Assembly: GCF_025465935.1 (NCBI RefSeq)
Contig: NZ_JANLNV010000058.1
Location: forward strand, 248,001 to 312,000
Origin: Pseudomonas sp. 7P_10.2_Bac1
Lineage (GTDB): Bacteria > Pseudomonadota > Gammaproteobacteria > Pseudomonadales > Pseudomonadaceae
DNA: 64,000 nucleotides
Reading direction: 5' to 3'
Below, piece by piece: positions 54,811 to 63,754 of the stretch. Position numbers and translations under genes: made by a program. Within the stretch, counting starts at the first letter, position 1. Every line of letters begins with the position of its first letter. The notes under the pieces are model-generated. The model was not told where the DNA came from, ran no database searches, and saw nothing but the letters and a program-made list of their open reading frames with translations.

Positions 54811-54865
54811 CTGCAGGAGCGAGCTTTCAAAGCTCAAAAGATCGCGAGCAAGCTCGCTCCTACAC
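54811..54865. repeat. REP-like palindromic repeat, copy D
   Basis: CTGCAGGAGCGAGCTTTCAA and a mirror half AAAAGATCGCGAGCAAGCTC followed by GCTCCTACAC, a shortened member of the family. It lies between the rhomboid gene 3' end and the yeaC start. Confidence 0.75.
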
Positions 54866-54869
54866 GGTC

Positions 54870-55739
54870 TTAAACCTGTTTGCGGCTTGCCCACAGCCCG
54901 CCCAGCAAGCCGGTCAGGCAGCCAATCAACAACCCGCCGACGTGTGCCGCGTTGGCGATTTCACCAAAGCCGATCATCGACACCAGCCCGGACATGCACA
55001 GTGCCAACCACACCAGCATCATTACCAGCACGCCGCGCGGCAAGTGAAAGACCGGATTGGGTGCCATCACCTGGTAAATCCACACATGCCCGAGCAAACC
55101 GTACAGCACACCGGACAAACCGCCGAACAGGCTCGGGCCGCCAAACAGGTACTGGGCAAAGTTCGACACCAGGCTGAACAACAAGCTCAAGCCAATGAGG
55201 TTGATGCTGCCCTGGCGTATTTCAACCCGACGCCCCAGCTCCCAGAACCACATGCCATTCATGGCAATGTGCAGGACGCCAAAATGGATGAACATCGGCG
55301 TAAACAACCGCCACCACTGCCCCGAGGCGAGGCTTTCCGACAAAGGCGTGAATTCGACGTATTGCCCATGGATATTGAAGCCCACAAAGGTCAACGCACT
55401 CAGGCTGGACAGGTTCTCGCCCAGCTGGGTGATCACCGCCACGACGATGCACACCAGCAAGATCAACGCGGTCGCCGGGCTGGCCCGCAGTTGCTGGGCG
55501 AAACTGGGGCGGCTCATTGCGGCAGGCCGCTCGGCTATCGGTAACTCGTTATTGGGGTCACCCGCCGGGTATTGCTGATACAGACTGCGGACATCATCGG
55601 CAATGGACTCTGGGGCCCACAGCACCTGCTGCCCGGCTTCTTCGCTGACCCGATGCGGGACTTGCAGGCGCTTGAGCAATGCCACAAATCCGCCCAGGTC
55701 GACCGAAATCGGTAAACGTAAAACAGCCACCACACTCAT
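54870..55739 (-). CDS. Rhomboid-family intramembrane serine protease (GlpG-like)
   Basis: A 289-residue protein with a soluble N-terminal domain (about 1-90) and six membrane helices. Rhomboid hallmarks are complete: FIHFGVLHIAMNGMWFWELG with His and Asn, the catalytic serine in GGLSGVLYG, and the catalytic histidine in NAAHVGGLLIG. It would cleave transmembrane substrates in the inner membrane. Its start overlaps the phosphoesterase stop by four bases (ATGA), making it the third gene of the nadK operon. Confidence 0.93.
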   Translation of the reverse strand: MSVVAVLRLPISVDLGGFVALLKRLQVPHRVSEEAGQQVLWAPESIADDVRSLYQQYPAGDPNNELPIAERPAAMSRPSFAQQLRASPATALILLVCIVVAVITQLGENLSSLSALTFVGFNIHGQYVEFTPLSESLASGQWWRLFTPMFIHFGVLHIAMNGMWFWELGRRVEIRQGSINLIGLSLLFSLVSNFAQYLFGGPSLFGGLSGVLYGLLGHVWIYQVMAPNPVFHLPRGVLVMMLVWLALCMSGLVSMIGFGEIANAAHVGGLLIGCLTGLLGGLWASRKQV

Positions 55740-56707
55740 TGCACAGCCTCCGGGCGTTCTACATCCACCCACACAAACTTGTCGGGATCGAGCCGGGTTT
55801 CTTGATCCAGCCGGTACGCCACCAGCTTGCCGTACAACACCGCGCTGTAGTCCAGGCAGGCAAGGTTTGGCCGTATGGCCGCTGGCTCGCCGCTGCGCCA
55901 GTAGTGGCCAACAAACAGCATTGGCTCATCGCTGCCATAGCGCAGCAGCGTGCCCTTTTCCGTCGGCGACAGCGGCTTTTGCGCCACACGCTCTGGCAGT
56001 GCGTCAGGTTGAAACACGATATCTCCGTAGGTCTTGGGGTCGTCTTCCCAGAATTTGGTGCGGAAAAACGCTCGCGTCAGGCCGTCACCGCCGGTCAGGG
56101 TCATGCCATCCGGCAAACGCATGTCGGTGCCCCGCAGTAGCCGATTGAAGCTCAGGTGGGCAAAACTGTCTGAGTCCGCGGCGGCCTGCAGAAAGCGCTG
56201 ATCAATACGCCCATCCGGGTAATGCGAACGTAGCGCGGCAATCACCTGCGGGTCCCAACAGGCATGCACCACCCGGAAGCGACCCGCATCGACAAACAGC
56301 GGCATGTCATAAAACCACTGCACAAAGTCGTGCCACTCGCCCGGGTAATGAGCGAATTGCTCCAGGGTTTCGTGAATCAGCCGGGTGTGCCGTGCATTGT
56401 GCTCACGCACATACTCTTTGCCACTGCCCGGCGGGGCCGGTGTGCACCAGCCCAGGGCGTTGAATTCATGGTTGCCCATCAGGCAGAGCGCCTGACCGGC
56501 CTGAACCATGTCGTACACAATATGCAGCGACTCGCGAATACGCGGGCCGCGGTCAATGATGTCACCCAGAAACACCGCCATCCGTTGCGGGTGTCGCCAG
56601 ATACCGGCGAGTTTTCGATAGCCCAGACGTTCCAGCAGGTGCTCAAGGGTATGAGCACAGCCATGCACGTCACCGATCAGATCGTAACTGCGCGCAGGAT
56701 CGAGCAT
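55736..56707 (-). CDS. Calcineurin-like metallophosphoesterase
   Basis: A 323-residue PPP-type phosphoesterase. Metal-binding motifs are IGDVHGCAHTL (about residues 11-21), FLGDIIDRGPRI (46-57), MGNHEFNALG and a later VGHYWRSG. It resembles the diadenosine-tetraphosphatase/PrpE-like group, but the substrate is uncertain. It is one base into nadK (TGATG), and its own stop overlaps the rhomboid start. Confidence 0.88.
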   Translation of the reverse strand: MLDPARSYDLIGDVHGCAHTLEHLLERLGYRKLAGIWRHPQRMAVFLGDIIDRGPRIRESLHIVYDMVQAGQALCLMGNHEFNALGWCTPAPPGSGKEYVREHNARHTRLIHETLEQFAHYPGEWHDFVQWFYDMPLFVDAGRFRVVHACWDPQVIAALRSHYPDGRIDQRFLQAAADSDSFAHLSFNRLLRGTDMRLPDGMTLTGGDGLTRAFFRTKFWEDDPKTYGDIVFQPDALPERVAQKPLSPTEKGTLLRYGSDEPMLFVGHYWRSGEPAAIRPNLACLDYSAVLYGKLVAYRLDQETRLDPDKFVWVDVERPEAVQ

Positions 56708-57597
56708 CAGTCGCTCCTACCGCCCAGTCGGCTGCCCCAGCCAAGCTTGGTCCGACACACTTCATAGTAGTTGTGGTCCAACGGATGAATCAGGCGCAGC
56801 TTCTGCGCTTTTTTGCTGACAGTAATGGTGTCGCCCGGCGCACAGGTGAAGTGATTCTGGCCATCGCACGAGACTTGCGGGTAGATCTGCATGTCCTTGG
56901 CCACGACGATCTTCAGTTCGCTGTTGCCATCGACCACAATCGGGCGGCTGCTGAGGGTATGTGGGTACATCGGCACGATAACGATGGCGTCCAGCTTGGG
57001 GTGCATGATCGGGCCACCAGCCGACATGGCGTAGGCAGTGGAGCCCGTAGGCGTGGCCACGATCAGGCCGTCAGCCTTCTGGCTGCACACGAACTGGCCG
57101 TCGATGTGCATTTCGAATTCGATCATCCGCGTGGACTTGCCGGGGTGCAGCACCACGTCATTCAAGGCATCGCCCTGTCCGATGGCTTCACCGTGGCGAC
57201 GTACTTCGGCCTGTAACAAGAAGCGATTTTCGACCTTATAGTGGCCATCGAGCACTTCTGCGACCTTGACTTCGAGCTCATCCGGGCGAATATCGGTTAA
57301 AAAACCCAGGCTGCCGCGGTTAATGCCCAATACGGGAACATTGTGACGGGCCAGTGCACGGGCCGCGCCGAGCAAACTGCCATCGCCGCCGACCACAATC
57401 ACCATGTCACAGACCTCGCCGAGCATCTTGCGCGAAGAGGTCTGCAGGCCGTGCCCAGGCAACACCTCGGCGATGGTGTCTTCAAGGATCACGTGCATGT
57501 GCCGCTCAAGCAGAAATTTTTTCAGTCGGCGAACCGTATCGAGCACCTGTGAACTGCCCAAACGACCAATAATGCCGATATTACGAAATTGCTCCAT
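56707..57597 (-). CDS. nadK: NAD kinase
   Basis: A 296-residue ATP-NAD kinase making NADP. It has the diacylglycerol-kinase-like motif VVGGDGSLLGAARAL (about residues 67-81) and TPTGSTAYAMSAGGPIMHP, both typical of bacterial NadK. It is the first gene of a three-gene operon with the phosphoesterase and rhomboid genes and is divergent from the DUF1853 gene. Confidence 0.96.
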   Translation of the reverse strand: MEQFRNIGIIGRLGSSQVLDTVRRLKKFLLERHMHVILEDTIAEVLPGHGLQTSSRKMLGEVCDMVIVVGGDGSLLGAARALARHNVPVLGINRGSLGFLTDIRPDELEVKVAEVLDGHYKVENRFLLQAEVRRHGEAIGQGDALNDVVLHPGKSTRMIEFEMHIDGQFVCSQKADGLIVATPTGSTAYAMSAGGPIMHPKLDAIVIVPMYPHTLSSRPIVVDGNSELKIVVAKDMQIYPQVSCDGQNHFTCAPGDTITVSKKAQKLRLIHPLDHNYYEVCRTKLGWGSRLGGRSD

Positions 57598-57696
57598 GAG
57601 GCTCCTGCAAGGTTTTAGGCGTGCGAAAACAGCGATTATGGTCGAAACACGACAATAGACAAAACCCTTTCAGGCGATGGGAGCTATGCTCGCACA

Positions 57697-58653
57697 ATGA
57701 CCCTCTTTCCAGACTTGCTCAACCTGCCCCGCCAATTGCGTCACCCGCAGGTGCGTGATTTGGCGTGGGTAATACTCGCTCCGCCCATGCTCAGCCAAAC
57801 CCCTTGGCCGCAGCGTCATCCTCTGGCGGGTAGTGATTGGGTCCAGGCCCCTGGCCAGTTGGAACGCTGGCTGCGAGAACTCGACCAGGACAGCCAGCCG
57901 CTGCAACACTGGCTGGAACAGGCAACCACCCGTCGCCTGGGGCGATACTACGAACGGCTCTGGCAATACGCCATCCAACACGCCCCAGGCGTAGAACTGA
58001 TTGCAGCCAATCTGCCAATCCGTCTGGGAGGTCATACGCTGGGCGAGCTGGATTTGCTGGTGCGTGACCGAGACGGGGTTCACCACCTGGAGCTGGCTAT
58101 CAAGCTCTACCTCGGCCCGCAGCAAGATGACGGCCGGGATCCGGCCAACTGGCTGGGCCCTGGCAGCAATGACCGACTGGATCGCAAACTCAAACACTTC
58201 AGCCAGCATCAGTTGCCCATGTCTAACCGCCCTGAAAGTCGCGACATACTGAATGCGCTGGATATCCAGGCATTCAGCGCCCAGATGTGGCTGGGAGGTT
58301 ATCTGTTATACCCGTGGCCGGGGCATTCACTGCCGCCAGAAGGCGCACACCCGCAGCATCTGCGCGGCCGCTGGCTGCACCAGTGTGATTGGCCAGCCTT
58401 TGTGCGCCAAAGTGCGGCCGGTTGCTGGCAGCCCCTGCCCCGGCATGCCTGGCTGGCGCCAGCGCACTATCAGCAAGAGGGCTTGTGGAGCGAACAACAG
58501 CTCAGCGTATGGCTGGCCGAACTGCACCCGCAGGCACCGGCGCAACTGATGGTGCGCCTGGTCGAAAACGGCAACGGCGAGTGGGAAGAGGCTGAGCGGC
58601 TGTTTTTAGTGTCCGACCTATGGCCAAAGGTGCCCGGCAACCCAGAAAGCTGA
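57697..58653 (+). CDS. DUF1853 family protein (PD-(D/E)XK-like)
   Basis: A 318-residue protein of the DUF1853 family. The central segment [25 protein letters not shown] (about residues 112-136) has the acidic/Glu-x-Lys arrangement of a PD-(D/E)XK nuclease-like core, here E-L-D then E-L-A-I-K. No function is established. It is divergent from nadK across a 99-base gap. Confidence 0.82.
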   Translation: MTLFPDLLNLPRQLRHPQVRDLAWVILAPPMLSQTPWPQRHPLAGSDWVQAPGQLERWLRELDQDSQPLQHWLEQATTRRLGRYYERLWQYAIQHAPGVELIAANLPIRLGGHTLGELDLLVRDRDGVHHLELAIKLYLGPQQDDGRDPANWLGPGSNDRLDRKLKHFSQHQLPMSNRPESRDILNALDIQAFSAQMWLGGYLLYPWPGHSLPPEGAHPQHLRGRWLHQCDWPAFVRQSAAGCWQPLPRHAWLAPAHYQQEGLWSEQQLSVWLAELHPQAPAQLMVRLVENGNGEWEEAERLFLVSDLWPKVPGNPES

Positions 58654-58746
58654 CCCAGCTCAGCCTTTTCACCGGCAGGCGTATTACAGTTAAGGCACTC
58701 CGTCGAACAAGAACGGAGGCTAAAACCTGAACCGTGAGGAAACGCC

Positions 58747-59292
58747 ATGTCCTGGAAAAGCACCGCTGATCGCTACAGCCGGGCGTCCATTGCGCTGCAC
58801 TGGCTGATGGTCCTGCTGTTTATTCTGATTTACGCCTCGATCGAATTACGGGGAATTTTCCCTAAAGACAGCGACGGCCGAACACTGATGAAAGACGCGC
58901 ACTTTATGCTCGGCCTGACGGTGTTTGTGCTGGTCTGGCTGCGACTGCTGGCGCGAACCTTGGGCGTGGCACCCGACATCGTACCCGCCCCGCCCGCCTG
59001 GCAAACGGCGCTGGCCACCGTGATGCATTGGGCGCTGTACCTGTTCATGATCACCATGCCGGTGCTGGGTTACCTGATTCTTAGCCATAACGACAAGCCC
59101 GTGTTCTTCTATGGGATCGACATCCCGCCCCTGACCGCGAAAAACGTAGACCTCGCCAGGCAAATCAAAGGCTGGCACGAACTGTTGGCAACCCTGGGCT
59201 ACTGGCTGATCGGCCTGCACGCGCTCGCCGGGCTCGGTCATCACTACCTGATCAGAGACAACACCCTGCTGCGCATGCTGCCAAAACGCTGA
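58747..59292 (+). CDS. Cytochrome b561-type membrane protein, second copy
   Basis: A 181-residue four-helix cytochrome b561 (YodB/CybB type). Candidate heme histidines are in ASIALHWLMVLL (His19), KDAHFMLG and IGLHALAGLGHHYLIRDN near the end. It differs from the copy encoded at 40902 and is apparently monocistronic. Its electron donor is unknown. Confidence 0.9.
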   Translation: MSWKSTADRYSRASIALHWLMVLLFILIYASIELRGIFPKDSDGRTLMKDAHFMLGLTVFVLVWLRLLARTLGVAPDIVPAPPAWQTALATVMHWALYLFMITMPVLGYLILSHNDKPVFFYGIDIPPLTAKNVDLARQIKGWHELLATLGYWLIGLHALAGLGHHYLIRDNTLLRMLPKR

Positions 59293-59299
59293 ACGGCTC

Positions 59300-60223
59300 C
59301 TACGAAGCGAAGGTAACCCCCCGGCGCCCTTGCAAACCGCCGGTATGCACAAATATCACACGCTGCCCACGACCGATACGCCCCGCCTCAATCGCTTGCT
59401 TGAGCGCCATCAGGGCTTTGCCGGTATACAGCGGCTCCAGCGGCAAACCACTGGCCGCTTCGCTGGTCTGGATAAACGCCAGCAAGGCCTCATCCACTTT
59501 GGCAAAACCGCCACGACTGGCGTCGATCAGTTCAAAATGGCGCCCTGCATGCCCCGCCGCCTGCAAAATCGCCTCAACCTGCGGCGCCACGCCATGATCG
59601 TCCGGCACCGCCAACGCGCCATACACCGGGCGCTGCCCTGCCTCTGCGAGTACCAACCCGGCCAAGGTCGTGCCGGTACCGGCGGCCAGCCACCAAGCGT
59701 CGTAATCGGCCCAGCCCAGCGTGGCCAATTGCTCTTGCACCTGATGCACCAGCGTCATGCAGCCCAGCGCACCCGGCAGCCCACCACCGCCTTCCGGCAC
59801 GGGATACAACGCTGGGTATTGGGCCTGCCAGGGCTCCCAAAAACCCGGTGCGTGCCGTGCCCGATAACCGGCAAAACCCAGCCAGTGCAGTTGCATGCCA
59901 TAACGCTCAAGGTCCTGCGTGGTCGGGGTTTGCTGGGCGTAACCACGCATCAGCCCGACAGTCGCAAAACCAAACCGCTTGCCCGCCGCCGCCAGGGCAT
60001 GCAAATGGTTGGAATGGGCTCCGCCAAGGCTGATCAAACCTTGTGCCCCAGCGGCGCGTGCGGCCGTCAGATGCTCGGTGAGTTTGAACCACTTGTTGCC
60101 ACTGATCAGCGGGTCGATCTGATCCAGGCGCAAGACGGCCACCTCAACACCGGCCTGTTGCAGCCAATCCAGGTGTAAGCTCTGCAACAACGCGCGCGGG
60201 CGCCAATCCATCAAAGGCAGCAT
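59300..60223 (-). CDS. PLP-dependent ACC deaminase/D-cysteine desulfhydrase-family enzyme
   Basis: A 307-residue fold-type II PLP enzyme. The lysine that binds PLP is in SGNKWFKL (about residue 45), SLGGAHSNHLHALAAAG holds substrate contacts, and AAGTGTTLAGL binds the PLP phosphate. This is the ACC deaminase/D-cysteine desulfhydrase family; the exact substrate cannot be told from sequence alone. The ATG at 60223, with AAGGA upstream, is preferred over the longer frame, whose extra N-terminus is low-complexity. It is convergent with the cytochrome b gene, the two stop codons being only 7 bases apart. Confidence 0.87.
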   Translation of the reverse strand: MLPLMDWRPRALLQSLHLDWLQQAGVEVAVLRLDQIDPLISGNKWFKLTEHLTAARAAGAQGLISLGGAHSNHLHALAAAGKRFGFATVGLMRGYAQQTPTTQDLERYGMQLHWLGFAGYRARHAPGFWEPWQAQYPALYPVPEGGGGLPGALGCMTLVHQVQEQLATLGWADYDAWWLAAGTGTTLAGLVLAEAGQRPVYGALAVPDDHGVAPQVEAILQAAGHAGRHFELIDASRGGFAKVDEALLAFIQTSEAASGLPLEPLYTGKALMALKQAIEAGRIGRGQRVIFVHTGGLQGRRGVTFAS

Positions 60224-60417
60224 CGACACCGTTTCCTTAAAAGGAAGCAAGTTTACAGCAGGCTGTGACAACAGCAGACTGTCGGCTTGCGCGGATTTGC
60301 CGACCAATAAACCGACTTGAACTCGAGCTTCTTGGTAAGGTGTGCGCCGATTTTGCTGCCCGTTGTCGCCCCCGCTGGCTGCTTCATTTTTGTTTACTGA
60401 CATGAGACACCCGGAAC

Positions 60418-62313
60418 ATGCCCGAGCCGATCCCTCTTAAAGATCACGACACCGAGAAACGGCTGGTCAATAAAAGACTGATTGCGTGCGCCCTGCTGGT
60501 CTTGGCGATCAGTTGCACGCTCATCGGTCGACTGTATTTTTTGCAAGTCACCGAGTTCGACTACAACTCGACGGTCTCTGAGAACAATCGGGTTCACGTG
60601 CTGCCCATACCGCCGGAACGCGGCCTGATCTATGACCGCAACGGCGTGCTGCTGGCCGATAACCAGCCAAGCTTCAACATGACCATCACCCGTGAGCGGG
60701 CCGGTGACACCGCCAAGGTGCTGGACAACGTGATGAACATCCTGCACCTGCCTGAAGAAGACCGCGCCGTGTTCACCAAGGCCATGAAGCAGGCCCGCCA
60801 TCCGTTTGACCCTTCGACCTTGCTGTACGAACTGACCGAAGAGCAAATTGCCCTGCTGGCCGTCAACCAGTACCGCTTGCCGGGCATTGATGTCGAAGCG
60901 CAATTCGTCCGTCATTACCCTCAGGGCGATCACTTTGCGCATTCCGTGGGCTACGTCGGTCGGATCAACGAGAAAGAAGCCAAGCAGTTGGACCCGACCG
61001 AGTACCGGGGCACGCAGTCGATCGGCAAAACCGGCATCGAGCGCTTTTATGAGCCCGAACTGCATGGCCAGGTAGGTTTTGAAGAAGTCGAGACCAATGC
61101 CCAGGGCCGGGTGATGCGCGTGCTGCGCCACCATGATGCGGTTGCGGGCAAGAACATCGTCCTGAGTCTGGATATCCACCTGCAAGAAGCCGCCGAAGAG
61201 GCCTTGGGCGACCGTCGCGGCTCCATCATCGCCATCGACCCGAAAACCGGTGAAGTGCTGGCAATGGTCAGCAAGCCCAGCTTCGACCCCAATCTGTTTG
61301 TGACCGGCATCAGCTCCAAGGATTACTCGGCACTGCGTGACTCGGTGGACAAACCCTTGTTCAACCGTGCCTTGCGCGGCCTGTATGCGCCGGGCTCGAC
61401 CATCAAGCCGGAGGTGGCCATTGCCGGCCTGGACAGCGGCGTGATTTCCGCCTCGACCCGCGTATTCGACCCTGGCTACTTCCAACTGCCCAACGTCGAC
61501 CACAAATACCGCAACTGGAACCACAGCGGCGACGGCTGGGTTGACCTGAACGCTGCGATCATGCGCTCCAACGACACCTACTTTTATGACTTGGCGTCCA
61601 AACTGGGCATTGATCGCATGCACGACTACATGTCGATGTTCGGCCTCGGGCAAAAAGTCTCCCTGGACATGTTTGAGGAGTCCCCCGGCCTGATGCCATC
61701 GCGCGAGTGGAAACGCAGCACTCGTCGCCAGGCCTGGTTCCCCGGTGAAACCGTGATCTTGGGGATCGGTCAGGGCTACATGCAGGTCACACCGTTGCAA
61801 CTGGCCCAGGCCACCGCACTGATCGCCAACAAAGGGGTGTGGAACCGTCCGCACCTGGCAAGGACCATCGACGGCACCCCGCCCGTAGACGCCAGCCCCA
61901 TGCCGAATATCGTGCTGCACGACCCCAAGGAATGGGAACAGGTCAACCACGCCATGCAATTGGTAATGCACGATCCGCGCGGGATTGCCCGGGCAGCGGC
62001 GCAGGGTGTGCAATATCGGATTGCCGGTAAAAGTGGTACGGCGCAGGTGGTGGCGATCAAACAAGGCGAGCGTTACGACCGTTTGAAAACCGCCGAGCGC
62101 AACCGCGATAACGCCTTGTTTGTCGGCTTTGCCCCGGCAGAAGACCCACAAATCGTGATTTCGGTGATGATCGAGAACGGTGAAGCCGGTGGCCGCGTAG
62201 CCGGGCCGGTAGTGCGAAAAGTGATGGACGCCTGGCTACTAGACAGCCATGGCGTACTCAAACCTCAATACGCCAGCCCCCAGGAAAAACCGCACACCAC
62301 TCCGCACGTTTGA
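60418..62313 (+). CDS. mrdA: Penicillin-binding protein 2 (class B transpeptidase)
   Basis: A 631-residue inner-membrane transpeptidase that cross-links peptidoglycan during cell elongation. There is one N-terminal membrane anchor (about 18-41), a pedestal domain starting IPPERGLIYDRNGVLLADN, and the transpeptidase domain. The active-site SxxK is STIK (Ser327-Lys330), SxN is SND and KTG-type is KSGTAQV. The usual neighbours rodA and rlmH are absent from the window, so this may be a paralogue rather than the main mrdA. A palindromic repeat follows. Confidence 0.9.
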   Translation: MPEPIPLKDHDTEKRLVNKRLIACALLVLAISCTLIGRLYFLQVTEFDYNSTVSENNRVHVLPIPPERGLIYDRNGVLLADNQPSFNMTITRERAGDTAKVLDNVMNILHLPEEDRAVFTKAMKQARHPFDPSTLLYELTEEQIALLAVNQYRLPGIDVEAQFVRHYPQGDHFAHSVGYVGRINEKEAKQLDPTEYRGTQSIGKTGIERFYEPELHGQVGFEEVETNAQGRVMRVLRHHDAVAGKNIVLSLDIHLQEAAEEALGDRRGSIIAIDPKTGEVLAMVSKPSFDPNLFVTGISSKDYSALRDSVDKPLFNRALRGLYAPGSTIKPEVAIAGLDSGVISASTRVFDPGYFQLPNVDHKYRNWNHSGDGWVDLNAAIMRSNDTYFYDLASKLGIDRMHDYMSMFGLGQKVSLDMFEESPGLMPSREWKRSTRRQAWFPGETVILGIGQGYMQVTPLQLAQATALIANKGVWNRPHLARTIDGTPPVDASPMPNIVLHDPKEWEQVNHAMQLVMHDPRGIARAAAQGVQYRIAGKSGTAQVVAIKQGERYDRLKTAERNRDNALFVGFAPAEDPQIVISVMIENGEAGGRVAGPVVRKVMDAWLLDSHGVLKPQYASPQEKPHTTPHV

Positions 62314-62347
62314 CATCACTCGGTCTTTTGATGTCTGACGAATGCCC

Positions 62348-62415
62348 TGTAGGAGCGAGCTTGCCTCGCGATCTTTTGATCTTTTAAAAGATCGCGAGGC
62401 AAGCTCGTTCCTACA
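62348..62415. repeat. REP-like palindromic repeat, copy E (near-perfect)
   Basis: The best-preserved copy: TGTAGGAGCGAGCTTGCCTC and GCGATCTTTT form one arm, AAAAGATCGCGAGGCAAGCTC and GTTCCTACA the other, giving a long hairpin. It lies downstream of the penicillin-binding protein gene. The remaining 220 bases up to tauA show no other feature. Confidence 0.88.
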
Positions 62416-62636
62416 CTGGTTTACTGAGTACGGTGCAGGCCAGCTTTTTTTAATCGTATCCTCACGGCTGTTTTGCCTGATCTCAAGAACCCGCCGCACC
62501 TCACACCGACTGGCGCTCTAAGCTAGTTCCAAAACGGTATTGTCCCCTTCTTTTTAAAGCACTTAGATTCAGCCCAACGGATGACCGGGCGCGTACCGTG
62601 CCTTTCATACAACACCTTCACAACAAGGCTGATTCC

Positions 62637-63611
62637 ATGTCTGTGCGTACACTTCTGCTGGCTCTCTCACTCGCAGGGCTAAGCCTCGGCGCCCACGCTG
62701 GCGACCTTACCATCGGCTATATCACCGGTATCGATCCGACCAAGCTGGCTCAGGCCGAAGGCACGTACGACAAAGCCATTGGCGAGAAAATCGACTGGCG
62801 CCGCTTCGATTCCGGCCCGGCCGTGGTCTCGGCGCTGGCCTCCGGCGATCTGCAAATCGGCAATTTAGGGTCAAGCCCGCTGGCCGCCGCCGCGTCGCGC
62901 AACGTGCCACTGGTCACGTTTATCGTCACCGCGCAGATCAAAGGCTCCGAAGCGCTGGTGGTACGCGATGGCAGCGGCATCACGAAACCCGAAGACCTGA
63001 TCGGCAAAACCATTGCCACGCCCTTTGTGTCGACCTCGCACTACAGCCTGCTTGGCGCGCTGAAGCACTGGAACCTTACGCCACAGCAAGTCAAAGTGAT
63101 CAACTTGAGCCCGGCCCAGATCACCGCAGCCTGGAAGCGCGGCGACATTGACGGTGCATTCACCTGGTCGCCAGCGCTGGGCGAAATCCGCAAGACTGGC
63201 AAAATCCTCACCGATGCCGGCCAGGTCAGCGAATGGGGTTCACCGACCTTTGAGGTGTGGGTTGCGCGCAAGGACTTTGCTGAGAAACACCCGGAAATCG
63301 TGGCCAAGTTTGCCAAAGTAAGCCTGGATGCCATTGCCGACTACAACGCACACCAGGCCGACTGGACCGCTAATTCGGAGCAGGTGCAGAAAATCGCCCG
63401 TCTCACTGGCGCCAACCCAGAAGACATCCCGGAGTTGCTGCACGGTGCGCACTTCCCTTCGGCAGCTGAACAGCATTCCGCGCAATTGCTCGGCGGCGGG
63501 ACCGCCCAGGACATCGCACACACCGCACAATTTTTGAAAGAACAAGGCAAGATCGAAAGCGTATTGCCGGACTATTCGGCCTTTGTCAGCGATAAATTTG
63601 TGCCGCAATAA
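62637..63611 (+). CDS. tauA: Taurine/sulfonate ABC transporter substrate-binding protein
   Basis: A 324-residue periplasmic binding protein with a signal peptide ending at GAHA (about residue 21). The mature protein begins DLTIGYITGIDPTKLAQ and shows the NitT/TauA-type pattern: QIGNLGSSPLAAAASRNVPL, then GLIGKT-like IGKTIATPFVSTSHYSLLGAL and INLSPAQITAAWKRGDIDGAF. It resembles TauA closely. The permease and ATPase genes are not seen downstream; a regulator gene follows instead. Confidence 0.87.
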   Translation: MSVRTLLLALSLAGLSLGAHAGDLTIGYITGIDPTKLAQAEGTYDKAIGEKIDWRRFDSGPAVVSALASGDLQIGNLGSSPLAAAASRNVPLVTFIVTAQIKGSEALVVRDGSGITKPEDLIGKTIATPFVSTSHYSLLGALKHWNLTPQQVKVINLSPAQITAAWKRGDIDGAFTWSPALGEIRKTGKILTDAGQVSEWGSPTFEVWVARKDFAEKHPEIVAKFAKVSLDAIADYNAHQADWTANSEQVQKIARLTGANPEDIPELLHGAHFPSAAEQHSAQLLGGGTAQDIAHTAQFLKEQGKIESVLPDYSAFVSDKFVPQ

Positions 63612-63754
63612 CAAACGCTTAACCTCTGGCATAACAAATGCTTCCTTACGCTGCAGATCACCGCAGGTTGCCCCCGCACACGGGAACAAAAATGCAACGT
63701 ACTGCGTGAACCCCGACGCTAGACGCGTCCTGAAGCGTAAGGAGCAAGCCGAGA

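Noticed and set aside
60394..62151. A 585-codon open frame on the minus strand, antisense to the PBP2 gene.
   Set aside because: It lies fully opposite a gene with intact catalytic motifs and has no recognisable family.
924..62415. Repeated palindromes considered as a possible CRISPR array.
   Set aside because: Copies are tens of kilobases apart, palindromic and without regular spacers, so they are dispersed REP-like elements.
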